Source: an uncultured bacterium | GTDB taxonomy: Bacteria > Planctomycetota > UBA1135 > UBA2386 | Direction: 5' to 3' | DNA: 64,000 nucleotides | Assembly: GCA_937906475.1 (NCBI GenBank) | Contig: CALCZA010000026.1 | Span: forward strand, 1-64,000 | Part shown: positions 8,695 to 15,705 of the stretch, piece by piece | Position numbering within the stretch: the first letter of the stretch is position 1 | How the letters are laid out: every line of letters starts with the position of its first letter | Position numbers and translations under genes: made by a program | Notes under the pieces: generated by a model | The model's input: only the letters and a program-made list of their open reading frames with translations | Databases searched by the model: none | Told to the model about the DNA's origin: nothing

Positions 8695-10295
8695 CGTTGG
8701 CCTCGCCGCAGTTCTTGTGGGCCTTGTTGGTCCTGCCTTTGTTGTGGTGGCTTTCGCAACCGCCGAAGCCGCACCGTGAAGTTTTGACGCCCCACATGCA
8801 GCAGTGGCAACTTGCGATGCGGGCACTGCGTCGCCGGCCGCCGCGCGGTTCGTGGTTGCGCTTCGTGTTGCTGGCTATGGCGACCATCGGGGCGACGATC
8901 GCCGCTTCGCAACCGTTCGTCGAAAGACAGCCTGGGCCGACGCGGTTGGTTGTGTTGCTCGATGTGTCGGCAAGCATGGCGGCCGAGTCCGGAGGTGTTA
9001 GTGCCTTCGAGCAAGCGAAGCAGAAGCTGTTGGCGCAGTTCGCGCAGTTGCCTGAGCACGTCGAAGTGACGGTGTTACGTTGCGGTGGCGAGTTGCGTCG
9101 TCGGCATGGCTCTGCCGCGCGCGCGCTACAGGATCTCGGCGAACCAGCCGGTGCGTTGCATGCCGATCTCAGCGGACTTGCACGGCAAGCCGCGGACGAA
9201 GACTGCGTTGTCTGGACGTTGACCGATGGCCAAGGCATGCAGCAGTTGCCGAGCGTGGGGGCGTTGACTCGGCTCGATACACGCGGCGGCAATGCCGCGA
9301 TTGATGCGGTGCGGATCGTCGATGCCTGGCCGCTAAAGGCGCTGCAGCTAGAGGTCGACATGGTGGCATACCCCGCAGATGGTTCGGACGACCGTGTCTC
9401 TGTCGAACTGCAGGTGCTCGGCGCTACCACCAATGAGCAGCGCTACAGCTGTTGGTTGCGTTCGGGGGTGATGTTGACTCGCACAGTCGAATTGCAGCGC
9501 GACAAGCTCGGCGGCGAACTTGTCATACAATTGATTATGGCCGGCGATCGATTGCCGGCGGATCACCGCTTCGTGTTGACGTTGCCACCACTGCCTGCGC
9601 CGCGCATTGCCGCCTTGGCGGAATCCGATGCGTCGAACTTCGCGGGCGTTGCCGCGGCGACGCTCGCCGAAGAGGTCGGTGGCGAAGTCGTGGCGAACAC
9701 CTCCGACGCGTCGGTCGGCATGCTGTTGGTCGATGGTGGATTGGTACCGTTGCTGGGTGACGATGGCCGCGTTGTGAAGCGGCGCGCGTTGACGTTCGGC
9801 ACCCGCTTGGCGGATTCTGTCGACGCCGAGGTGTGGCGCAGTCCGTCGCCGCTTGATTGGTCGCGCAGTTCGCCGCTAACGGTGGGGCTCGATCTGTCCG
9901 AGCTTCGCATCGATCGAGCGTGGCGCGGTATCCTGCCGGCAGGCGAACCGTTCTTGTGGCAGCAGGATGGTGACCAGCGGGTGCCGCTGGGCGTGCTTGT
10001 CGATGGTGGGGCCACCGCCTCTATGCATCTGGCGTTCCGATTGCAGGACAGCAATCTGCCGCTCTTGGCGGCATTCCCGCAGCTGCTCCGGCGAGCATTC
10101 GTGCGCAGCTACGGCGAAGCCGCGACCAGCATCGTGAGCCCAACGGGGGCGCCCGCCTCCGAGCGGAATCTGTCGGCTCCCGCTGTCGGCGAAGATCGCG
10201 CGCTGCCAGAGTTCGCCGTCGCCGAGCAGGGCTTGGCCCAGTGGTTTGTGCTGGCTGGCTTGTTGGCTTTGGCGTTGCGCGCCTTCGTGCGCTGA
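8691..10295 (+). CDS. BatA-like N-terminal domain / von Willebrand factor A protein
   Basis: A 534-residue membrane protein. Residues 4-22 form a hydrophobic N-terminal helix (SPQFLWALLVLPLLWWL) as in BatA/BatB proteins, and a second helix lies near 60-80. A VWA domain follows, with the metal-binding DVSAS motif in VVLLDVSASM and later TLTDGQG. The C-terminus ends with another hydrophobic helix (WFVLAGLLALALRAFVR). I chose the ATG that overlaps the DUF58 stop. The context suggests a membrane-anchored metal-dependent adhesion or chaperone module working with DUF58. No transmembrane BatB partner is visible. Confidence 0.8.
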   Translation: MTLASPQFLWALLVLPLLWWLSQPPKPHREVLTPHMQQWQLAMRALRRRPPRGSWLRFVLLAMATIGATIAASQPFVERQPGPTRLVVLLDVSASMAAESGGVSAFEQAKQKLLAQFAQLPEHVEVTVLRCGGELRRRHGSAARALQDLGEPAGALHADLSGLARQAADEDCVVWTLTDGQGMQQLPSVGALTRLDTRGGNAAIDAVRIVDAWPLKALQLEVDMVAYPADGSDDRVSVELQVLGATTNEQRYSCWLRSGVMLTRTVELQRDKLGGELVIQLIMAGDRLPADHRFVLTLPPLPAPRIAALAESDASNFAGVAAATLAEEVGGEVVANTSDASVGMLLVDGGLVPLLGDDGRVVKRRALTFGTRLADSVDAEVWRSPSPLDWSRSSPLTVGLDLSELRIDRAWRGILPAGEPFLWQQDGDQRVPLGVLVDGGATASMHLAFRLQDSNLPLLAAFPQLLRRAFVRSYGEAATSIVSPTGAPASERNLSAPAVGEDRALPEFAVAEQGLAQWFVLAGLLALALRAFVR

Positions 10296-10562
10296 GTTTT
10301 GGTGCCTCTCGAGACTTTGTTGGGATCTCCAGTCGGCTCGCAAGTAGCCGTGGCAAGGTCGGTTGCGCGTGTGTCATTGAGTTCACGCTGCGCCTGGCTC
10401 GAATCTGTCCAGCCCCGCAAGGTTCTTCTGCCCCCGGCAGAGCTTTCCAGGCCAGCTCTTGCATCGGAAACGCCGATCCATAGCATTCTTCCCCCTAACA
10501 GCGAACGTAAGCCCGGCCATTGTGGTCTGGCAGGACCTCTTCGCCCCTAACGCAACCCAAGC
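10296..10562. other. Non-coding leader region upstream of rplC
   Basis: I find no gene here on either strand. It contains two copies of CCCCTAAC (near 10492 and 10545), and probably the promoter and 5' leader of rplC. No clear -35/-10 pair stands out. Confidence 0.4.
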
Positions 10563-10584
10563 GGGTCCCCTCCCAAAAGGACCC
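10563..10584 (+). promoter_or_regulatory. rplC: Hairpin in the rplC 5' leader
   Basis: GGGTCC and GGACCC form a 6-bp stem around a 10-nt loop. It ends 3 nt before the CGGAG ribosome-binding sequence of rplC, so formation could limit ribosome access. L3 is not the usual autoregulator of its operon in E. coli (L4 is), so feedback control is only a possibility. Confidence 0.35.
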
Positions 10585-10601
10585 CAACGGAGTAGATACT
10601 G

Positions 10602-11408
10602 ATGACGGGTAGAAACACCCTCGGCATCCTGGGCAAGAAGCTCGGTATGTCTCAAGTCTTCCTCGACGATGGCACGTGTGTGCCCGTCACGATCGTGCAA
10701 GCTGGCCCGTGTCCTGTCATGCAGGTCAAGATGGTCAACGCTGCCGAGCACCCCGAAGGTCACCGCAAAGCGTCGATCAATAAGGGCAAGAAGAGCGGCA
10801 AGCATGACCGCGCTCGTGCTGCGGACGGTTACTACGCTGTGCAAGTTGGCTTCGACGAGCGCGCCGCGCGCTTGTGCAGCAAGGCCGAGCTCGGCCACGC
10901 TAAGAAGTCCGGCCTCGACAGCGGCCTGCGCTTCATTCGCGAGTTCCGTCTCGACAAGGCCCCGACGCAGGTGCCGGGCGATTCGCTCACCGTCAGCGTC
11001 TTCGAAGGCATCAGCCACGTCGATGTGACGGGCACGACCAAGGGTCGTGGTTGGACCGGCGTCATCAAGCGTTGGAACTTCGCCACGCAAGACCACACGC
11101 ACGGTAACTCGAAGGTTACGCGTCGCGCTGGTGGTATCGGCCGTCAGTACAACACCAGCCACGGTGTCCCTAAGGGCAAGAAGATGGGTGGTCAGTACGG
11201 TGTCGAGCAGGTCACGATCCAGAAGTTGGAAGTCGTCAAGACCGACGCCGAGCGCAACTTGCTCTACATCCGCGGTGCCGTCCCAGGACACGCCAACGGT
11301 TACCTCGTCATCACGCCGACCGTCAAGAACGAGCGCGAGATGTCGGAGAAGCCGGGCATGGCCGTTTCCAACGCAGCAGCCAAGGCGATGATCGCCAAGG
11401 GCCGCTAG
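10602..11408 (+). CDS. rplC: 50S ribosomal protein L3 (uL3)
   Basis: Ribosomal protein L3 binds 23S rRNA near the peptidyl transferase centre and is an early assembly protein. The start LGILGKKLGMSQVF and the conserved loop with GTTKGRGWTGVIKRWNF are diagnostic, as is the GGIGRQYNTSHGVPKGKKM region. At 268 residues it is longer than E. coli L3 (about 209), with an insert of about 45 residues near 50-95 and an extra C-terminal tail. The S10-operon neighbours (rpsJ before, rplD after) are absent: the gene stands alone between a VWA cluster and a small basic ORF. A CGGAG element lies 9 nt before the ATG. Confidence 0.96.
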   Translation: MTGRNTLGILGKKLGMSQVFLDDGTCVPVTIVQAGPCPVMQVKMVNAAEHPEGHRKASINKGKKSGKHDRARAADGYYAVQVGFDERAARLCSKAELGHAKKSGLDSGLRFIREFRLDKAPTQVPGDSLTVSVFEGISHVDVTGTTKGRGWTGVIKRWNFATQDHTHGNSKVTRRAGGIGRQYNTSHGVPKGKKMGGQYGVEQVTIQKLEVVKTDAERNLLYIRGAVPGHANGYLVITPTVKNEREMSEKPGMAVSNAAAKAMIAKGR

Positions 11409-11445
11409 TTCACACCTTCACCCCCAGACATAAGGAATATCAACT

Positions 11446-11619
11446 ATGGCACGCGCAAATCGAAAGGGCGGCGGTGGCTGCAAGGGTCGCTTCAAGCCGA
11501 AGAAGATGGGTAAGGGCTGGTTGGCCAACCGCAAGGTTGCAATCGGCAGTCGCCCCGTACTTCGCATCACGGAACCAGTCGAAGCGAAGACCGACGAAGC
11601 CCCGAAGTCCGAAGGTTAA
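11446..11619 (+). CDS. Small basic protein downstream of rplC, unknown
   Basis: A 57-residue reading frame with a good AAGGA ribosome-binding sequence 9 nt before its ATG, 37 nt after rplC. The first 40 residues are strongly basic and Gly/Lys/Arg-rich (MARANRKGGGGCKGRFKPKK and GKGWLANRKVAIGSRP), and the tail is acidic. Size, charge and position suggest a ribosome-associated or rRNA-binding protein. It does not match the small ribosomal proteins I know (L27, L28, L32-L36, S21, THX). It may be lineage-specific; a mis-called L-protein relative is possible. Confidence 0.6.
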   Translation: MARANRKGGGGCKGRFKPKKMGKGWLANRKVAIGSRPVLRITEPVEAKTDEAPKSEG

Positions 11620-11650
11620 GAAACCTAGGGCTTGGGCAGCGATGGCTTAG

Positions 11651-11688
11651 GCCTTCGCCGTTTGCAGTGACGAAGGCATGCGCCTTCG
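11651..11688 (+). promoter_or_regulatory. Two mutually exclusive 7-bp hairpins
   Basis: CGAAGGC (11671-11677) can pair either with the upstream GCCTTCG (11651-11657, loop 13 nt) or with the downstream GCCTTCG (11682-11688, loop 4 nt). The arrangement resembles a terminator/antiterminator switch or a simple transcription-end structure for the rplC unit, but no T-run follows. The next gene starts 31 nt downstream. Confidence 0.35.
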
Positions 11689-11719
11689 CGCTGCGCACTG
11701 AGTGCGGACCAGCCAGCCA

Positions 11720-12952
11720 ATGACGATGTCGCATGTAGACGTGGTTGTTGTCGGTGCTGGCGCGGCAGGCCTGATGGCCGCCATCCAGGCCGCATCACGC
11801 GGCCGACGCACCGTGCTGCTGGAGAAGAACCGGCAACCAGGATTGAAGATCCTGATCAGTGGCGGTGGCCGCTGCAACCTCACGACGACTCGCGAGGGCA
11901 AGGATCTCGAGGCGCAATACGGCAAGCGACGCGGTCGCTACCTGCGCCACGCGTTGCGGGCTTTCCCGCCGACGGCGCTGCGCTCATTTGTCGAGGATGC
12001 TGGCGTACCGCTGCGCGAAGAGGATCTCGAAAAGCTGTTCCCGGTCAGCCAGAAGGCACGAGATGTTGTCGTCGCGCTGCTCCAACAGGTTGAACAATCC
12101 GGCGCCGAACTGTGGAGCAATGCGCCGCTCACAAGCATCGAGCGCGATGGTGAGCGCTTCGTATTGCAGACGCCCCGCGGCACCGTGACGGCCGCGAGTG
12201 TGGTCTTGGCAACCGGCGGACTGAGTTACCCGAAGACTGGCGCGACCGGCGATGGCTATGCCTGGTGTCGTCAGTTCGGTCATACGATTACGCGCACGTG
12301 GCCAGCGCTCGCGCCATTGCGTTGCGAGGAGTCTTGGGTCCGGGGCTTGCAAGGCATCGTTCTGCAAGGCGTCGACATCGCGTGTCTCGACCAAGCTGGC
12401 AAGGAAACACTGCGTCGTCGCCGACCGATCCTATTCACGCACAAGGGGCTGTCTGGTCCGGCTCCGATGGACCTGGCTGGTGATGTTGAGGAGCAAGATG
12501 GGCACGCCAAAGTGCGCTTCGACTTCCTGCCCGGCACGCAACGCGAGCAGCTAGAGCAGGCATGGCTCGAGCAAGCGAAGCTGCACGGCGCACGTCGCGT
12601 GGAATCGGTGTTGCCGCGCACGTTGCCCGAACGCATGCGCCACGCGTTATTGGCGATCAGTGGTAGCGAGCTTGACGATCGACTTGGCAGCTGGTCCAAG
12701 GACGCGCGCCGGCGCCTGTTGCAAGCGGTCAAGGATTTGCGCGTGCCGGTGCCAAAGAGTCTCGGCTATGGCCACGCAGAAGTAACTCGCGGCGGCGTCG
12801 CCCTCGACGAAGTCGATGCGCGCACCATGCAGTCGAAGCTGCAGAGCGGCCTGTTCATCTGTGGCGAGTTGCTCGACATCGATGGGCCGATTGGTGGCTT
12901 CAACTTCCAGGCAGCCTTTGCGATGGGACGCTTGGCCGGTCTCAACGCCTGA
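11720..12952 (+). CDS. HI0933/YhiN-family FAD-dependent oxidoreductase
   Basis: A flavoprotein of 410 residues. The N-terminal dinucleotide-binding motif VVVGAGAAGLMAA and the family-specific SGGGRCNLT signature identify the HI0933-like (BaiN-related) group. A second FAD-contact motif is ATGGLSYPKTGATGDGY, and the C-terminal part contains GGVALDEVDARTMQSKL and GELLDIDGPIGGFNFQAAFAMG, all typical. The family's physiological substrate is generally unknown; some members reduce bile-acid intermediates. I prefer the first ATG; an in-frame GTG lies 18 nt upstream and a second ATG 6 nt downstream. It appears monocistronic. Confidence 0.9.
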   Translation: MTMSHVDVVVVGAGAAGLMAAIQAASRGRRTVLLEKNRQPGLKILISGGGRCNLTTTREGKDLEAQYGKRRGRYLRHALRAFPPTALRSFVEDAGVPLREEDLEKLFPVSQKARDVVVALLQQVEQSGAELWSNAPLTSIERDGERFVLQTPRGTVTAASVVLATGGLSYPKTGATGDGYAWCRQFGHTITRTWPALAPLRCEESWVRGLQGIVLQGVDIACLDQAGKETLRRRRPILFTHKGLSGPAPMDLAGDVEEQDGHAKVRFDFLPGTQREQLEQAWLEQAKLHGARRVESVLPRTLPERMRHALLAISGSELDDRLGSWSKDARRRLLQAVKDLRVPVPKSLGYGHAEVTRGGVALDEVDARTMQSKLQSGLFICGELLDIDGPIGGFNFQAAFAMGRLAGLNA

Positions 12953-13104
12953 GCGCGAACGGTTCTTGTTGCCAGTTCAGCAGGGTGACTGCCAGGGTTG
13001 GCAATGACCTGGCCGCCTCTAAGTGAACCCCGGATACTGCGTCAAACGCGGCCTCAAGCAAACTGCCCGTTGACTGGGCGCCCAGCACTCGCGATCGTCC
13101 AGCC

Positions 13105-14460
13105 ATGATCGGCGATACGATCGTCGCGTTGGCGACGCCGTCGGGCCCGGGCGCTCGCGCCGTGCTGCGATTGTCGGGCCCGCAGGCGTTTGCCGCGGCC
13201 GTGCGCTGCTTTGCGAGTAACTCACCGCACGACTCACCCGAGTTGCCAGGCGAACTCGCACACGCCCGCGCCCAGGTTGAAGGTCACGTGCATGTGGTCG
13301 GACGGCGCGTGCCCGCGATGGCACTGACGATGATCGCGCCTCGTTCGTTCACCGGCGAAGACGTCGTCGAACTGCATGTTCCCGGCAGCCCCGTGTTGGT
13401 GCGACTGCTGCAAGACGAACTGCTGCGCGACGGCGAAGCTCACGGCATCCGCGAAGCGCTGCCCGGTGAGTTCACCGCGCGTGCTTGCGAGAACGGGCGA
13501 TTGAACCTCGCCCAAGCCGAAGGCTTGTTGATGTTGCTGCATGCGCAAGATCAGCAGCAGGCTCTCGGAGCGGTGCAGTGGCTACAGGGTGGCTTGACCA
13601 AGGCCGTGCAAGGCGCGCGCATAGAGTTGCAAGATGCCCTGGCCTTGCTCGAAGTCGGATTAGACTTCGATGACGGCGATACCGGCGCCGTGCCTGAAGA
13701 ATTGTGGTTGACGCCGTTGCAACCGCTGGCCGAGCGCATGGACGCGTTGCTGCAGTCGCTGCCGACGGCCGCTCCCGGCGGCGAAGTTCTGCTGGTGGGC
13801 CGCGCCAACGCTGGCAAGTCGTCGTTGGTCAACGCGCTATCGGGCCAGCAGACGCTGCTCGTCGCCGACCATGCTGGCACGACCCGCGACCTGCTGCGCG
13901 TCGAAGTGGCTCCGTCGGTCTATCTCTGGGATGCCCCCGGTGATCTCGCCTCGCCAACCGCCGCCGATGATGCGGCGTTGGCCCTGCGCGAACGCCTCTC
14001 TGGCCGCGCCGCTGGTTTGCTCGTCGTGCTCGATGCTTCCGACCCACACGTGCCGCAGATGGCGCTGTCGTCGCCGCTGCCTTGGTTTGGCATCGTGTTC
14101 ACCAAGTGTGACCTAGTCGAGTCTGCACCAGCGCTTACGGAAGCTGCGCTCGCGAGGCTGCCGGCCGCAGACCGCATTTTCGTCACCAGTTCGACGGCCG
14201 GCACGGGCCTTTCTCGGCTGAAAGATTGCCTTCGTCGCAGCGCTGGATCGTCGACTGTCGACGCCGGCGGACCGCTGCGAACCGCGCTGCAAACAGCCGC
14301 CGATGCGGTCCGGCGGGCCATCGACGCAGCCGCCTTGGCACCGGAGCTTGCGGCTGCGGAATTGCAAGCTGGGCTGCGTGCGATGGACGGTATTGCTGGC
14401 GAACACAGCCCCGAGCAGTTGCTCGACCGAATCTACGGGCGCTTTTGCCTCGGCAAATGA
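13105..14460 (+). CDS. mnmE: tRNA modification GTPase MnmE (TrmE), divergent G domain
   Basis: MnmE works with MnmG to modify U34 of certain tRNAs. The start DTIVALATPSGPGARAVLRLSG, split by normal family variation, is the folate-binding N-terminal domain, and the C-terminus GRFCLGK carries the catalytic cysteine. The inserted G domain has a P-loop GRANAGKSS and the K-loop AGTTRD. The G3 region reads DAPGD rather than DTAGxR, followed by an unusual alanine-rich stretch, and G4 reads TKCD instead of NKxD. Length (451 residues) is normal. GTPase properties may therefore differ. It is preceded by a 150-nt gap in which I see no gene, and mnmG is not in the window. Confidence 0.92.
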   Translation: MIGDTIVALATPSGPGARAVLRLSGPQAFAAAVRCFASNSPHDSPELPGELAHARAQVEGHVHVVGRRVPAMALTMIAPRSFTGEDVVELHVPGSPVLVRLLQDELLRDGEAHGIREALPGEFTARACENGRLNLAQAEGLLMLLHAQDQQQALGAVQWLQGGLTKAVQGARIELQDALALLEVGLDFDDGDTGAVPEELWLTPLQPLAERMDALLQSLPTAAPGGEVLLVGRANAGKSSLVNALSGQQTLLVADHAGTTRDLLRVEVAPSVYLWDAPGDLASPTAADDAALALRERLSGRAAGLLVVLDASDPHVPQMALSSPLPWFGIVFTKCDLVESAPALTEAALARLPAADRIFVTSSTAGTGLSRLKDCLRRSAGSSTVDAGGPLRTALQTAADAVRRAIDAAALAPELAAAELQAGLRAMDGIAGEHSPEQLLDRIYGRFCLGK

Positions 14461-14494
14461 CCGTAAACATACGTCTCAGACTCGTCGTGGGGTT

Positions 14495-14524
14495 TTGACA
14501 TACAAGGGGTTGGGGCTGTAGAGT
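14495..14524 (+). promoter_or_regulatory. nrdR: Candidate sigma-70 promoter for nrdR
   Basis: TTGACA (14495-14500) is a perfect -35 hexamer. It is followed after 18 nt by TAGAGT (14519-14524), a fair -10. Predicted transcription would start near 14531, giving a structured leader of about 120 nt before nrdR. Confidence 0.5.
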
Positions 14525-14543
14525 CCATCCGACTGCAAGGTTT

Positions 14544-14636
14544 GGAATCCGTGGTCAGATGGGTTCCTTTTCCGCTCGTTCGAAACTCCCGGTGGTGGGC
14601 GTCAAACACAGGCTGACCGGCTTGTGGCCACCGGAG
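14544..14636 (+). promoter_or_regulatory. nrdR: Structured 5' leader of nrdR with two hairpins
   Basis: Hairpin one pairs GGAATCC (14544-14550) with GGGTTCC (14561-14567), followed by TTTT. Hairpin two pairs CTC-CCGGTGG (14586-14595) with CCACCGGAG (628-636 of the same kilobase) with one bulged C, and ends 13 nt before the nrdR ATG. No known riboswitch consensus is recognised, and no tRNA fold fits. It could be an attenuator or only part of the upstream transcript end. Confidence 0.35.
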
Positions 14637-14649
14637 CGAACTAACTGCA

Positions 14650-15144
14650 ATGCGCTGTCCCTACTGCAAGGCCGACAATGATCGGGTCATCGATTCGCGT
14701 GCAAGCGCCGATGGCTTTGCGATTCGTCGTCGCCGCGTTTGTGCCGATTGTGGCCGACGCTACACGACCTATGAGCGCGCCGAGATGGCGCCTTTGCGGG
14801 TCGTTAAGAAGAACGGAGAGCGCGTTGCGTTTGATCGTAACAAGGTTTTGGGCGGCTTATTGCGCGCGTGTGAGAAGCGACCGGTATCCAACGACCAAGT
14901 CGAGGAAGTAACCGATCGCATCGAACGCCAGTGCATGGAGGCCTTCGACAAAGAGGTACCGAGCAAGGTGGTCGGCAACCTCATCATGCAGGAACTGCGC
15001 CAACTCGATCAGGTGGCTTACGTGCGCTTCGCGTCCGTCTACCGCGAGTTCAAGGACGTCAGCCAGTTCCTGGAAGAGTTGAAGCCAATGCTGGAAAAGC
15101 GGCGAGAGGGTGGTCATGAAGCGTCGGACGGAACATCTGGTTGA
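14650..15144 (+). CDS. nrdR: Transcriptional repressor NrdR
   Basis: NrdR represses ribonucleotide reductase genes by sensing ATP/dATP. The N-terminal zinc ribbon has MRCPYC and CADCGRRYTTYERAE, giving four cysteines as CxxC pairs. Residues about 49-140 form the ATP-cone, starting VVKKNGERVAFDRNKV. Length (164) fits the family, with a slightly longer polar tail. A standard promoter lies about 130 nt upstream. The last 29 nt overlap, in another frame, the start of a second ATP-cone gene, suggesting translational coupling. No ribonucleotide reductase gene is in the window. Confidence 0.95.
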   Translation: MRCPYCKADNDRVIDSRASADGFAIRRRRVCADCGRRYTTYERAEMAPLRVVKKNGERVAFDRNKVLGGLLRACEKRPVSNDQVEEVTDRIERQCMEAFDKEVPSKVVGNLIMQELRQLDQVAYVRFASVYREFKDVSQFLEELKPMLEKRREGGHEASDGTSG

Positions 15145-15703
15145 GAAGCGCGATGGTCGTCGCGAATTCCTTAGAGCAACGAAGCTCGCACGGTCAGTGC
15201 ATCTCGCTCTCTATGAGATCGGGGTGGACGAGGACTGGCGTGCGCTCGAACTTGCGAGTGTTGTGCTCGAGGGTCTGCGCCAAAAGCGCAAGGCTTCGCA
15301 GTCATCCTCGCCAACCGCAATGCCTGTTGGAGGTCCGGTCGTGTTGACGACTACGGAGATCGCCGACTCGGTCCAACACCTGTTGGTGGTGACCGGCCAG
15401 CCGACTGCAGCCGTTGCCTATGGCGCGGTGCAGGTCGAGCGCGCCCGTCGTCGTCAGGTCGTTGGTATTGGCGGTGGTGCTGCTGGCAATGGCGTCACTA
15501 GCAGCGGGGTGGCAGGCACAGGCGCGAATCCTTCGCGCATGGGTGTCAGTTCCGTTCCGAAAGCTGGTCGGCGAACAAGCAAGTCTGGCCTTGGAAGTGC
15601 TGGCCCCGGAAGTGCTGGCCCCGAAAGTTCTGGCTCGGCGAAGTCTGGTGCCGCTGCCAAGCCGAACGTGAAGCCGACTAACCGAATCTGGGGAGAAGGC
15701 TAG
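15116..15703 (+). CDS. Stand-alone ATP-cone protein coupled to nrdR
   Basis: A 195-residue protein whose first 110 residues read as an ATP-cone: VEKRDGRREFLRATKLARSV, then a helical segment, then TTTEIADSVQHLLVVTGQPTA and YGAVQVERARRR. It has no zinc ribbon and no reductase domain. The rest is a low-complexity Gly/Ser/Ala/Pro tail including SGLGSAGPGSAGPESSG, encoded by short tandem nucleotide repeats near 15595-15640. The ATG lies inside the nrdR gene; a GTG 6 nt earlier is also possible. It may form mixed oligomers with NrdR or act as a nucleotide sensor for another partner; this is inference. The stop is 2 nt before smc. Confidence 0.7.
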   Translation: MKRRTEHLVEKRDGRREFLRATKLARSVHLALYEIGVDEDWRALELASVVLEGLRQKRKASQSSSPTAMPVGGPVVLTTTEIADSVQHLLVVTGQPTAAVAYGAVQVERARRRQVVGIGGGAAGNGVTSSGVAGTGANPSRMGVSSVPKAGRRTSKSGLGSAGPGSAGPESSGSAKSGAAAKPNVKPTNRIWGEG

Positions 15704-15705
15704 CG

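Noticed and set aside
14560-14600. tRNA-like GTTCGAAA element before nrdR
   Set aside because: The flanking bases do not pair as a T-arm and no acceptor or anticodon stems fit.
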